Assembly (NCBI GenBank): GCA_964609365.1
Contig: CAZSRC010000005.1
Location: 1 to 34,455, forward strand
Source of the DNA: GCA-002840305 sp964609365
Lineage (GTDB): Bacteria; Patescibacteriota; Patescibacteriia; Patescibacteriales; UBA12465
DNA length: 34,455 nucleotides
Direction of reading: 5' to 3'
Positions within the stretch are counted from its first letter, which is position 1. Every line of letters begins with the position of its first letter. A model generated the notes under the pieces. It was given only the letters and a program-made list of their open reading frames with translations. It was not told the DNA's origin and did no database searches. The position numbers and the translations under genes are program-made. Below, piece after piece: positions 23,051-32,055 of the stretch.

Positions 23051-24061
23051 TTATTCTCCGAATCCAAAGCTTGGTGCTACGTCAGAAAGCTTAGTTTGAC
23101 ATTCCTCTGGTTGATTTATAAAACCAGAACAAGCTAAATCTAGAAGACTTTGTGAGTCTCTTTCAGATGAACTAATCTCTCCATTTATTACTAAAGTTGG
23201 AGAACCTTGCACTCCATATTTTTCATTATCATCTTGAAATATTGGAAAAATAGGATAAGTTTCATTTACCCATGTATTTTTATCATTATAGCTTTCGCTA
23301 ATCTTAAATTCTTTGTCGCTACTAGCAACACAAGAACTTATTTTTGACTTGTTAATAGCAACTTCATTTTGACATTGATCTGATATCCCTGTTTTATTAA
23401 AGCAATCTAAATAACTAAGTAATTTAGATTTTTCTTCTTTTTGAATGCAATATTGAGTTAGTTGTTCATCCAGTTCCTCCTTATCATGCATGGCATAAGT
23501 ATTGAATTTTAATTCAAAACTAAGATGATTTTTCAATAAATCTAAAACAGGTAAAAGACCTTTTTCTATTTGAGTTCCATATGGACAATGACTCATTACA
23601 AACAATTCAATATCCAGCTTTTCTTGCTTGTTGGATATTTCTTTATTTTCTATTGAGTCAACATTTCCATTTAGTTGTTCGTATTCATTTATGTCAATTG
23701 ACTGAGGAAAAAATAATTCCCCATCTTGACTGATATATGATTCAATTATTTCACCAGAACCAACGTCAACCGATACTTTATATAAACCATATTCTTTTAT
23801 TATTTCTGTTACAGTGGCCTTTGTTCCTGGTAACATTAAATTTTCATTTATAAAATTTTCAGTTTTTACTTTTGCATCTTCTATTCCTATGCTTTTTTTA
23901 TTTGGAGAAAATTTAAAAACTAAAAAACCTAAAAGCAATAAAACTACTGCAGATATTGCTACAAAGATTAATTTTTTTTCATCCATTTTCTTAATTTTTT
24001 CTTTTGGCTCAACTTCTTTATCGAGTTCCTCGATATTTATTTCTTTTTGTTCTTTTTCCAT
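23051..24061 (-). CDS. Membrane-anchored thioredoxin-fold (DsbA-like) protein with CPYG site
   Basis: A charged cytoplasmic N-terminus of 30 residues is followed by a membrane helix at about 31-51 and an extracellular part. The region at about 150-336 looks like a DsbA-type thioredoxin fold: IELFVMSHCPYGTQIEKGLL at the active site, and VQGSPTLVING near the C-terminus as the cis-proline loop. The site is C159-P-Y-G, with Gly in the place of the second cysteine of a CxxC pair. Six more cysteines follow in the predicted external part (YC, DC, QC, SC, AC, EC contexts), enough for structural disulfides. A role in extracytoplasmic thiol chemistry is likely, but a simple oxidase is not supported. 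Residues 60-130 resemble no family I know. Confidence 0.75.
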   Translation of the reverse strand: MEKEQKEINIEELDKEVEPKEKIKKMDEKKLIFVAISAVVLLLLGFLVFKFSPNKKSIGIEDAKVKTENFINENLMLPGTKATVTEIIKEYGLYKVSVDVGSGEIIESYISQDGELFFPQSIDINEYEQLNGNVDSIENKEISNKQEKLDIELFVMSHCPYGTQIEKGLLPVLDLLKNHLSFELKFNTYAMHDKEELDEQLTQYCIQKEEKSKLLSYLDCFNKTGISDQCQNEVAINKSKISSCVASSDKEFKISESYNDKNTWVNETYPIFPIFQDDNEKYGVQGSPTLVINGEISSSERDSQSLLDLACSGFINQPEECQTKLSDVAPSFGFGE

Positions 24062-24138
24062 ACTTTTTGTTTCTAAAAATAAAATTTTATTATTTATTTT
24101 TAGAATTATTTATAAATTTAAAAATTAAAAGTCTTTAT

Positions 24139-24167
24139 ATTTTAGCAGTTTTTAAATGAATTAACAA
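24139..24167 (-). promoter_or_regulatory. Promoter of the thioredoxin-fold gene
   Basis: On the minus strand TTGTTA (24167-24162), 17 bases ending in TGC, and TAAAAT (24144-24139). It begins three bases after the stop codon of the preceding minus-strand gene. Confidence 0.5.
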
Positions 24168-24169
24168 GT

Positions 24170-25531
24170 TTATAGCCTATTTTTTATTTTTTTATTAAAA
24201 AATATATATAAAATGGCTATAATAATAATTAATATTAAATATTTAAAAAATTCATTTTTGTTTTTTTTATCTTGAAGCTCCCAAAAATCATCATCTAGGG
24301 TTTTCCCAATAGATTCCTCTATTTGTTCATTTAAATTTTTTATATCCTCATTTTTTAAGACAATTATTTTTGCCTCTTTTTGTTTATACGCGAGAACTCC
24401 AGTTATTTCAAATTTTTGACCCTCTTTTAATGATTTTGAATTAATTTTTGTTCCACTTTTTATTTCTATTAAAATTTCTCCACTTCCATCATCAAGATAT
24501 ATTTGTTTGCTTTTATTTTGGCTTATCTCTCCTTTAATTTTTTTTAAATATCCACTATGTTCAATTTTTAAATTATTTATTTTTTCTATTCCTATCTCTT
24601 CAATTTTTTCATTACTTTTTATAATTTCAATATCCTCAAAATTTTTGGTTTTTATTTTATAATTATAATTAGGGGTATCTTCCGTTATTGAAACTTCTCC
24701 TACAACTTTTATTCTATCGCCAATCTTTAATTCTTTAAATTTCTTATTATAATTGTATATTTGAATTCCATAAATAATATTATCATCATTGCTTTTTTCA
24801 TGAATATAGAAATACTGAGAAGCAAGGTCTTTTGGTAGGCAGGTAACTATTCCTTCGGTAATTACAGTTTCCTTATTTTTTACCTCCTTTATATTTTTCA
24901 AATTAATAAATTTTATTTTATCATTATTTTTTGAATTATTTTTTTCTTCAAGGCTAGCCTCCTCTAAAAAATTATTTATTCTTATGAGTTCATTTTTGGA
25001 ATTTTTTATTACTATATCATTTTTTTTGATTTGAAAATCTATTTTATTATTTGAGTTATCTGAATTAATGTCTATTTTTTTAAGAGAATAGTTATTTTCT
25101 GGATTTTCTGCTGCTTCTTTCAAAAAATCAATTGAAGTTCCATAGCCTAGTTTATCAACTAATTCTTTATTTTTATATAATAAAATAGAGTTATTTTTTG
25201 ATATAGAGTTGCTACTAGAATAACTTAGATCACATCTAATTTTTGAGCAAAATTCAGGACTAGATATTAAAAAATAAGACTTAGCCTTAATTTTACCAAT
25301 AAAATATTTTTCCGAAATTAAAGATGACTCATTTCCAGTGGAGCTTTTCTTTTTTAATGAATAGCCTTTTAAATCGATTTCATAATTATTGGGGTTATAT
25401 AGCTCTATGAATTCATTTTTTGCTGAATCCTCTTGACCAGTCATTATTTGATTTATTATTAGATTTTTTTCGGCAAAAACTATTTTAAATGAAGTGAAAA
25501 ATATTAAAAAAAATAAAACTGCTTTTTTCAT
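24170..25531 (-). CDS. Secreted lamin-tail domain protein with OB-fold-like regions and C-terminal anchor
   Basis: A signal peptide (residues 1-20, cut after VFA) leads into a lamin-tail domain at about 22-150: IINQIMTGQED, NEFIELYNPNNYEIDLKGYSL and KLGYGTS fit it well. From about 205 to 300 and from 325 to 405 two beta-rich segments resemble OB folds of the kind attached to surface nucleases (TEGIVTCLPKDLASQYFYIH; IYLDDGSGEILIEI). A membrane helix at about 428-446 followed by KKIKNRL anchors the C-terminus. The likely place is the cell surface. The domain mix suggests binding of extracellular nucleic acid or polymer, but no catalytic residues are visible. It lies 96 bases after rluA on the same strand. 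Confidence 0.75.
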   Translation of the reverse strand: MKKAVLFFLIFFTSFKIVFAEKNLIINQIMTGQEDSAKNEFIELYNPNNYEIDLKGYSLKKKSSTGNESSLISEKYFIGKIKAKSYFLISSPEFCSKIRCDLSYSSSNSISKNNSILLYKNKELVDKLGYGTSIDFLKEAAENPENNYSLKKIDINSDNSNNKIDFQIKKNDIVIKNSKNELIRINNFLEEASLEEKNNSKNNDKIKFINLKNIKEVKNKETVITEGIVTCLPKDLASQYFYIHEKSNDDNIIYGIQIYNYNKKFKELKIGDRIKVVGEVSITEDTPNYNYKIKTKNFEDIEIIKSNEKIEEIGIEKINNLKIEHSGYLKKIKGEISQNKSKQIYLDDGSGEILIEIKSGTKINSKSLKEGQKFEITGVLAYKQKEAKIIVLKNEDIKNLNEQIEESIGKTLDDDFWELQDKKNKNEFFKYLILIIIIAILYIFFNKKIKNRL

Positions 25532-25627
25532 ATTTTATAAATTAAAAATAATATCAGTTTTATTTTATTTTAAGTTGTATGAATTTATCTTTCCTTTTTT
25601 CTCAATTATTTATAAAATAAAATTAAT

Positions 25628-26398
25628 TTATTTTATAATTTTTAAAATCTCTTCTAGGTCCGGGCTAAGATTGATTGAAAATTCTTGACTTAATCCATCT
25701 TGATCTATAAATTTTAGTTTATTGGCTATTAAAAAAAGCCTGTTAATTCCCATTTTTTTGTTTTTTATTTTACTTTTTTTATTTCCATATAGATTGTCTC
25801 CTAAAATTGGATGACCATAAGCAGAAAAATGAACTCGAATTTGGTGAGTTCTACCTGTTTTTATATTTACTTTAACTAAGCTAAAATTTATAAATCTTTT
25901 TATTATATTAAATTCACTAATAGCATCACGTGACCCCTCTAATGCTTTTAGGTTACCAACAGCTCTATTTGATGTCGAGTCATTAATATCTTCTGGGCTT
26001 TTAATATTTTTATTGCTTTTTGGTATTGATGCCATTTTATGACCCTGGCTAGATCTTTTAATTGGAAAATCTATTATATCATTTTCTTTGGAGAGTTTTC
26101 CGAAAACTAAGGCAGAATACTCTTTTATCATCTTTCTTTCTTTGAATTGTTTTTTAAAATATTCAAAAGATTTATTATTTTTTGGAATAATCATTAATCC
26201 GCTAGCCTCTTTATCTAGTCTATGAACTATTGCCGGTCTTTCTAGATCTTCTCCAACTTTTTCTAATTCTGGATATTTTTCCAATAAATAATCAACTAAA
26301 GTTTTTTCATTTATACCTTTTCCACCATGAACAATAAGGCCAGCGGGCTTATTTATTATTAAATAATTAGGATCATCTTTTATTATTTCTAATTCCAT
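25628..26398 (-). CDS. RluA-family pseudouridine synthase
   Basis: It converts uridine to pseudouridine in ribosomal or transfer RNA. The catalytic motif HRLDKEASGLMI places the nucleophile at Asp62. IINKPAGLIVHGG near residue 14-26 and KTGRTHQIRVHFSAYGHPILGD near 180-201 are the other family signatures (named here by their key residues GRTHQIR and GHPILGD). No S4 domain precedes the catalytic domain, as in RluA and RluC-like short forms, so the target base cannot be given. It starts 4 bases after the flippase gene ends and is clearly co-transcribed with it. Confidence 0.93.
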   Translation of the reverse strand: MELEIIKDDPNYLIINKPAGLIVHGGKGINEKTLVDYLLEKYPELEKVGEDLERPAIVHRLDKEASGLMIIPKNNKSFEYFKKQFKERKMIKEYSALVFGKLSKENDIIDFPIKRSSQGHKMASIPKSNKNIKSPEDINDSTSNRAVGNLKALEGSRDAISEFNIIKRFINFSLVKVNIKTGRTHQIRVHFSAYGHPILGDNLYGNKKSKIKNKKMGINRLFLIANKLKFIDQDGLSQEFSINLSPDLEEILKIIK

Positions 26399-26402
26399 AT
26401 TT

Positions 26403-27839
26403 TTATTTTTTTAACAAAAACAATGAGATATCATTTTTGTTTATTCCTTTTAATAAGTAGAGTAGTAAGAAGTATATAATCATGGAAATCATGATTATTG
26501 TCAATAGTAAAAAATTATTTTGATAAAAACTTCTTGGAATTATCATCATAAAAGCAGCCATACCGCTCGCAGCTATTATTGACTGAAAAACTATTTTTAT
26601 TTTTATAGAGAGGCCAGTAAATTTTTTAACATAATAATAAGAACCCATTAATATTAAGAGATTACTATAAATAGTTACAATTGATGCCCCGAGATAAGAA
26701 AATTTAGGTATTAATAAAAAATATAAAATTAAAGAACTGGCGGCGGTAAAGGCATATAATTTGATAGTATTTTTTTGCTTATTGATTGCTATAATAATAT
26801 GTGAAAAAATACAACTTATAAAAAGCAAGGAAATTGAAATTATTAATATTTGCAAAGGCATAGCACCATTTATAAAATCTTTTCCAGCTATCATGTTAAT
26901 AATTTCCCGTGCTACAAATTGTGTCCCAATAGCTAGTGGTATGGCAATTATTACCATTAAATCAAATGATTTTTGGTATATTTTTTTAAAAAATTCAATA
27001 TTTTTATTAATCCAATTAAAGGTAAAAAGTGGTAACATTATTCCAGCAAACATATAAGGAATAGTACCAATAACCTCTATTGTTCTATAGGCGGCGCCAT
27101 AAATACCAACATCTCTAACTCCTTTAAATAATGAAAGAATAATAATATCTCCTTTTTGGTATAATAAGTTTAGAATTATTGTTATAGCCAGTGGCCATGT
27201 TTTTTGAATTATTTTTTTCCAAATTTTTAAATCAATAGCTATTTTTATTTTTGCTGAATTTTTACTTAAAAGCCAGTTTAATAAAAAATTAATAGCTGCA
27301 CTAAAAACTGATATCCACAAAATACCATTTAAACCAAGGCCTAATTTTATTATTAAATATATCCCAATAACTAAAAAAATTTTTCCACCTACTTCGGCCA
27401 TCATGGCTCTTTCCATTTTTAATGTTTTTTGAAAAAGAGCAATTAGAATTTGATTTAATGCTGGAAATATATATGCCAAAGTAGCAATGGCAACTCCAAT
27501 TTTGATAGCGCTATTATAAGGAAAAAAGAATATAAAAATTGGAGCTAATCCCAATAATATTAAGGCTGAAACTAGCCTTAGTGAAAATAAATTACTTAAA
27601 ATTTTATTTTGATCTTCTTTTGGATCGCTAATCATTTGAGCGCTTATTAGGGTTAGACCAAGGTCTGCGGACATAGCAAAAAAAGAAACAAAATTTATGA
27701 TTGTTGAATATTCACCAAAGCCATTAGTTCCTAAATATCTAGTCATTATTGCCAGAGCAATAACACCCAGTACGGTCGAGATCCCCTTTCCAGTTATTTG
27801 AACTATAGTATTATAGGCTATTTTTTTCTTCAAGTTCAT
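26403..27839 (-). CDS. Polysaccharide/oligosaccharide flippase (Wzx-like, MOP superfamily)
   Basis: An integral membrane protein of 478 residues with about 12-14 helices, starting NTIVQITGKGISTVLGVIALAIMTRYLGTNGFGEYS in the manner of Wzx-type exporters (residues 9-45; key features GKG and YLGTxGFGEYS). Such proteins move lipid-linked sugar units across the membrane. No glycosyltransferase genes lie beside it, so the cargo is unknown; lipid II cannot be excluded from sequence alone. It is divergent from the pilin-like gene, with both promoters packed in a 33-base palindrome. Confidence 0.88.
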   Translation of the reverse strand: MNLKKKIAYNTIVQITGKGISTVLGVIALAIMTRYLGTNGFGEYSTIINFVSFFAMSADLGLTLISAQMISDPKEDQNKILSNLFSLRLVSALILLGLAPIFIFFFPYNSAIKIGVAIATLAYIFPALNQILIALFQKTLKMERAMMAEVGGKIFLVIGIYLIIKLGLGLNGILWISVFSAAINFLLNWLLSKNSAKIKIAIDLKIWKKIIQKTWPLAITIILNLLYQKGDIIILSLFKGVRDVGIYGAAYRTIEVIGTIPYMFAGIMLPLFTFNWINKNIEFFKKIYQKSFDLMVIIAIPLAIGTQFVAREIINMIAGKDFINGAMPLQILIISISLLFISCIFSHIIIAINKQKNTIKLYAFTAASSLILYFLLIPKFSYLGASIVTIYSNLLILMGSYYYVKKFTGLSIKIKIVFQSIIAASGMAAFMMIIPRSFYQNNFLLLTIIMISMIIYFLLLYLLKGINKNDISLFLLKK

Positions 27840-27904
27840 TTGTTTTTTTTATTAAAATAATATATAATTAAATTAATTATATATTATTAAAAATCTTATC
27901 ATAA
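27840..27904. promoter_or_regulatory. Symmetrical divergent promoter within a 33-base palindrome
   Basis: AATAATATATAATTAA (27856-27871) and its exact complement (27873-27888) flank one A. Each arm contains a TATAAT: 27863-27868 reading right and 27876-27881 reading left. A -35-like TTGTTT lies 17 bases before the first (27840-27845), and TTATGA lies 17 bases before the second (27904-27899). They would serve the pilin-like gene and the flippase gene. Confidence 0.6.
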
Positions 27905-27908
27905 TTTT

Positions 27909-28334
27909 ATGAAAAAAGCTAAAATTATATTTTTCTTGTTTTTATTATCTTCATTTTTTATTTTTTTGCCTTTTAAGAACAATGCCTTGGCTCAATCAAG
28001 CTATTTTGACGGTCAGGTTGGTATGGGCGAAATAGGTATGGCTTTTGGAGAGGATAGCGCTAACCCAGAGGATGTTAGAGTTAAAGTAGTTAGAATTATT
28101 AATATTGTTTTATCTATTTTAGGAATATTAGTTGTTTGCCTGATAATTTTTGCTGGTTTCCAATGGATGACAGCAGCTGGGAATGAGGATCAAGTTACCA
28201 AAGCTAAAAAAACTTTAAAAAATGCTATTATTGGCTTGGTTATAATTTTTATAGCATGGTCAATAACATCTTTTATTTTGACTAGACTTGCAGGAGTTAG
28301 TTTTAATAATCCTAATTATTTAGATCCCCAATAA
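27909..28334 (+). CDS. TrbC/VirB2-like pilin-type membrane protein
   Basis: A 141-residue protein with a signal peptide or first helix at about residues 5-28 (cleavage plausible after ALA or ALAQ). Two further helices follow, at about 62-84 (INIVLSILGILVVCLIIFAGF) and 103-123 (IIGLVIIFIAWSITSFILTRL), joined by a short polar loop QWMTAAGNEDQVTKAKK. This two-helix layout after a signal matches the TrbC/VirB2 pilin-like proteins that are widespread in Patescibacteria, often without a complete secretion system. No type IV secretion genes are in the window, so a pilus or pore role is inferred. It has its own promoter. Confidence 0.8.
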   Translation: MKKAKIIFFLFLLSSFFIFLPFKNNALAQSSYFDGQVGMGEIGMAFGEDSANPEDVRVKVVRIINIVLSILGILVVCLIIFAGFQWMTAAGNEDQVTKAKKTLKNAIIGLVIIFIAWSITSFILTRLAGVSFNNPNYLDPQ

Positions 28335-28345
28335 ATTTAGAGATA

Positions 28346-28374
28346 TTGTATTTTTTCAAAAAATTTATTATAAT
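28346..28374 (+). promoter_or_regulatory. Promoter of nusA
   Basis: TTGTAT (28346-28351), a 17-base spacer and a perfect TATAAT (28369-28374). The start point would be near 28381, directly before the leader hairpin. Confidence 0.65.
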
Positions 28375-28382
28375 CATTTTAT

Positions 28383-28410
28383 AAAGCTAATTGATAATAC
28401 AATTAGCTTT
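28383..28410 (+). other. Leader hairpin at the 5' end of the nusA transcript
   Basis: A perfect 11-bp stem AAAGCTAATTG/CAATTAGCTTT with loop ATAATA. It would begin two or so bases from the predicted start point. It may be a 5' stabilising hairpin or a pausing signal. The short T tract after it makes a terminator for the pilin-like gene the main alternative. Confidence 0.6.
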
Positions 28411-28436
28411 TAATTTAATAAAATAAAAATAAAATT

Positions 28437-29873
28437 ATGTCAGAATTAGTAAGTGCTATAAAACAAGTTTGCGAAGAAAAAAAAATTGAGTATGATTTGG
28501 TTATTTCAGCAATTGAAGCATCTTTAGCAGCTGCTTATCGTAAAGATTATGGCAATAAATTACAAAATATTAAAGTTAAATTTAACCCAGAGTCTGGTAA
28601 ATCTATAATTTACGATTCTAAGGTTGTCGTGGAAGATTTGAGCGAGGAAGAACAGAAAGAATTTGATGAAATGGAAAAAAGAAGAGAACAGGGAATTGAT
28701 AAGGAAAAAAAAGATAGAGAAGACAGAAAGTTTAAAAAAGAGGATGATTCTTTTTCTAGTGTTGCAAGTTTTTCAGTAGAGGGACCAGAGGATGAAAAAA
28801 AATTTAATCCAAAAATGGAAATTCAACTAAAAGATGCTTTAATTATAAAAAAAGATGCTAAAATTGGCGATGAAATTATTTTTGATTTAGATGAGCCAGA
28901 GGGTTATGGTAGAATGGCTGCTCAAACAGCTAAGCAAGTAATTATTCAAAAATTAAGAGAAATAGAAAAAGAAACTGTTTTTAATGAATTTAAGGATCAA
29001 GAGGGACAAGTTGTAACAGGAATAATTCAAAGAGTTGAGGGTCGTTTAGTTTTTATTGATCTAGATAAGGCAATTGGAATTATTCCTTTAGATGAGCAAG
29101 TTTATGGAGAAACTTATAACATAGGATCAAGAGTAAAAGTTTATGTAAAAGAAGTTAGATCAGGCATAAGAGGTGCGGAAATTATTTTATCTAGAAAATC
29201 AGAAGAAATTGTTAGACAAATTTTTATAATGGAAATCCCAGAGATAGCTAATGGCTTAGTAGAAATTAAAAGTGTAGCTAGGGAAGCTGGTTCTAGATCA
29301 AAAGTTGCCATCTATACTGATTCAGAAAATATTGATCCAGTTGGCTCTTGTGTTGGTCAAAGAGGTATTAGAATTCAAACAATTATTAGAGAGTTAGGTG
29401 GAGAGAAAATTGATATTATTGAATATAGCGACGAACCTGCTAAATTTATTAGTAATGCCTTAGCTCCAGCAAAAATAATAGGAATAAATATTGATGAAAA
29501 AAACAAAAAAGCATTAGTTAAGGTCGCAGAAGACAAGCTTTCTTTAGCTATTGGTAAAAATGGTCAAAATGTTAGATTAGCAGCTAGGCTTACTGGTTGG
29601 AAAATTGATATTAATACAGATAATACCTTTGAATTTAAGGATTCTATTGATTCCACTGAAGATCAATTGGATACTAATAACTTGGAGTCCGTTGAAGAGG
29701 AAATAAAGGAAAAAGAGGTTAAGGAAAAAAAGGAAACAAAAAATAAAACAGAAAAGGAGAAGGTTGTGAAAGAGAAGGTTGTAAAAGAAAAAGTTGCAAA
29801 GGAAAAAACCATAAAAGATAAAAAAGTTATAGAAAAGAAAAAAATAGAGAAAAAAACCTCTAAGAAAAAATAA
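28437..29873 (+). CDS. nusA: Transcription termination/antitermination factor NusA
   Basis: NusA binds RNA polymerase and nascent RNA and modulates pausing and termination. The N-terminal polymerase-binding domain (about residues 1-165) includes AIEASLAAAYRKDYGN. It carries a charged insertion of about 40 residues (75-120). The S1 domain follows at about 175-245 (VVTGIIQRVEGRLVFIDL), then KH1 and KH2 (SRKSEEIVRQIF, VGSCVGQRGIRIQTI, LSLAIGKNGQNVRLAARLTGW). The last 70 residues are almost only Lys, Glu and Val in VKEK repeats, an unusual low-complexity tail. It is preceded by its own promoter and hairpin. rimP or infB, frequent neighbours elsewhere, are absent. Confidence 0.96.
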   Translation: MSELVSAIKQVCEEKKIEYDLVISAIEASLAAAYRKDYGNKLQNIKVKFNPESGKSIIYDSKVVVEDLSEEEQKEFDEMEKRREQGIDKEKKDREDRKFKKEDDSFSSVASFSVEGPEDEKKFNPKMEIQLKDALIIKKDAKIGDEIIFDLDEPEGYGRMAAQTAKQVIIQKLREIEKETVFNEFKDQEGQVVTGIIQRVEGRLVFIDLDKAIGIIPLDEQVYGETYNIGSRVKVYVKEVRSGIRGAEIILSRKSEEIVRQIFIMEIPEIANGLVEIKSVAREAGSRSKVAIYTDSENIDPVGSCVGQRGIRIQTIIRELGGEKIDIIEYSDEPAKFISNALAPAKIIGINIDEKNKKALVKVAEDKLSLAIGKNGQNVRLAARLTGWKIDINTDNTFEFKDSIDSTEDQLDTNNLESVEEEIKEKEVKEKKETKNKTEKEKVVKEKVVKEKVAKEKTIKDKKVIEKKKIEKKTSKKK

Positions 29874-29952
29874 TTATTATTTAAAATAAAAAATTAAAAT
29901 TAATTTCTTTAACCATTTTTAATATTAGATATGTTTAAAGAAATAAAAAATT

Positions 29953-31938
29953 ATGATTGAAATTTTTATTGTGGCGAGTTCTTTAATTGCTATAATTTTT
30001 GGAGTATTTTTGATTAGGTCAATTATGAAACTACCAAAAGGTGATGAAAAAATGCAAGAAATAGCTATGGCTATTCAAGAAGGCGCTAATGCTTTTTTAA
30101 ATCGTCAATATAAAACAGTAGCAATTGTTGCTTTAGTTTTGTTTGTTATTATTATTTTTGTCCCTTCTTTAGGAATTATAACTGCTTTAGCTTTTTTAAG
30201 TGGAGCTGTTTTATCAGCTTTAGCTGGATATATAGGAATGCATGTTAGTGTTAGAGCTAATGTTAGAACAGCCGAGGCAGCCAAGCATGGTTTAAAAAAG
30301 GCTTTAAATGTTGCTGTTAAGGGTGGAAGTATTACAGGTTTATTAGTTGTTGGTCTTGCTCTTTTAGGTACTTCTGTTTTTTATTTTTTAACTCAAGATT
30401 TACACGCTTTAATTGGTTTTGGTTTTGGAGGATCTTTAATTTCAATTTTTGCTCGTTTGGGAGGAGGTATTTACACTAAGGCTGCTGATGTAGGAGCTGA
30501 TTTAGTTGGTAAGGTTGAAGCAGATATTCCTGAAGATGACCCTAGAAACCCTGCAGTTATTGCTGATAATGTTGGCGATAATGTTGGAGATTGTGCTGGT
30601 ATGGCTGCTGATTTATTTGAAACTTATTCAGTAACATCAATTGCGGCTATGGTTTTAGGTGGAATATTTTTTCAAGCCTCTGGCACAGCTATATTATTTC
30701 CTCTTTTTTTAGGAGCTATTTCTATTTTAGCTTCTATAATCGGAATTTATTTTATTAGACTTGGAAAAAATAAAAATATAATGCAAGCTCTATATAAAGG
30801 ATTGCTTGCCTCAGGTTTAATTTCTGCTATTGCATTTTATCCGGCAACTAAATGGTTAATGTCTGGTAATTCTGATTATTCTGTTATTAATATTTATCTT
30901 TCAGCTATAATTGGATTGATTGTGACAGCATTAATGGTTGTTATTACTGAATATTATACATCTACAAAATTTGAGCCAGTAAAAAGTATTGCTGAGGCTT
31001 CAAAAACTGGACATGGGACAAATGTTATTGCTGGTCTAGCTGTTTCCATGAAATCAACTATGTTACCAGTCTTGGTAATAGTTGCGGCTATTTTAGGTTC
31101 ACACTATTTAGCTGGTTTATATGGAATTGCTATTGCTGCAGTAGCCATGCTTTCTATGGCTGGAATTATCGTAGCAATTGATTCTTACGGTCCAATAACT
31201 GATAATGCTGGTGGTATTGCTGAAATGGCAGAATTAGGAGAAGATGTTAGAAATGTAACAGATCCACTTGATGCAGTTGGAAATACAACTAAAGCAGTTA
31301 CTAAGGGCTATGCTATTGGTAGCGCTGCTCTAGCTGCCTTAGTCCTATTTGCTGATTATACTCATAAAGCTGGAGAAAAATTTATCTTTGCTATTGATAA
31401 TCCATATGTATTAGTTGGTTTATTTATTGGAGGATTACTTCCTTATTACTTTGGTGCTTTAGCTATGAGAGCAGTTGGAAAATCTGCCGGATCAGTCGTA
31501 GAAGATGTTAGAGCTCAATTTAAAGAAAAACCTGGAATTATGGATGGATCACAAAAGCCAGACTATGGAAGAACTGTTGATATTGTTACTAAATCAGCTT
31601 TAAAAGCAATGATTTTACCAGCATTAATTCCAGTTGTTGCTCCAATTTTAGTTGGATTCACATTGGGAGTTGAGGCTTTGGGAGGACTTCTTATCGGTTC
31701 AATAGTTACTGGTATTTTTGTAGCTATTTCTATGACTTCTGGTGGAGGTGCTTGGGATAATGCTAAAAAATATATTGAATCTGGTCATTTTGGTGGAAAA
31801 GGATCTGATGCTCACAAAGCTGCAGTAACTGGTGATACAGTTGGTGATCCTTATAAGGATACTGCTGGTCCAGCGATCAACCCAATGATTAAAATTATTA
31901 ATATAGTCGCCTTGTTGATTATTGGATTACTTTTATAG
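29953..31938 (+). CDS. hppA: K+-independent H+-translocating pyrophosphatase
   Basis: A membrane-bound pump that hydrolyses pyrophosphate and exports protons, with about 16 helices in 661 residues. The active-site loop GGGIYTKAADVGADLVGKVE is at about 170-189, followed by PEDDPRNPAVIADNVGDNVGD at 193-213 (key acidic residues DDPRNP and DNVGD). Near the C-terminus GDTVGDPYKDTAGPAIN is intact. The potassium determinant reads GNTTKAVTKG, with Lys447 and Thr450, which is the pattern of the K+-independent class; K+-dependent forms have Ala and Gly there. The pump would save energy from the pyrophosphate made by aminoacyl-tRNA synthetases and polymerases. The 79-base gap to nusA has no clear promoter. 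Confidence 0.97.
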   Translation: MIEIFIVASSLIAIIFGVFLIRSIMKLPKGDEKMQEIAMAIQEGANAFLNRQYKTVAIVALVLFVIIIFVPSLGIITALAFLSGAVLSALAGYIGMHVSVRANVRTAEAAKHGLKKALNVAVKGGSITGLLVVGLALLGTSVFYFLTQDLHALIGFGFGGSLISIFARLGGGIYTKAADVGADLVGKVEADIPEDDPRNPAVIADNVGDNVGDCAGMAADLFETYSVTSIAAMVLGGIFFQASGTAILFPLFLGAISILASIIGIYFIRLGKNKNIMQALYKGLLASGLISAIAFYPATKWLMSGNSDYSVINIYLSAIIGLIVTALMVVITEYYTSTKFEPVKSIAEASKTGHGTNVIAGLAVSMKSTMLPVLVIVAAILGSHYLAGLYGIAIAAVAMLSMAGIIVAIDSYGPITDNAGGIAEMAELGEDVRNVTDPLDAVGNTTKAVTKGYAIGSAALAALVLFADYTHKAGEKFIFAIDNPYVLVGLFIGGLLPYYFGALAMRAVGKSAGSVVEDVRAQFKEKPGIMDGSQKPDYGRTVDIVTKSALKAMILPALIPVVAPILVGFTLGVEALGGLLIGSIVTGIFVAISMTSGGGAWDNAKKYIESGHFGGKGSDAHKAAVTGDTVGDPYKDTAGPAINPMIKIINIVALLIIGLLL

Positions 31939-31956
31939 TTTTTATAGAAAATATAA

Positions 31957-31994
31957 ATAATAAAATAAGGGTTTAGTAGCCCTTATTTTATTAT
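31957..31994 (+). terminator. Terminator after hppA
   Basis: A perfect 15-bp stem (31957-31971 with 31980-31994), an 8-base loop and a T-rich tract after it. Confidence 0.85.
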
Positions 31995-32018
31995 ATTTTA
32001 TTTTTATTTTTTTTCTGT

Positions 32019-32024
32019 TATAAT
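32019..32024 (+). promoter_or_regulatory. Extended -10 box of the trigger factor operon
   Basis: TG-T-TATAAT at 32016-32024; no good -35 box lies at the normal distance. Start near 32031, about 25 bases before the ATG. Confidence 0.5.
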
Positions 32025-32055
32025 GAAAAAACTAATTTATTATTAATTGTAAAAT

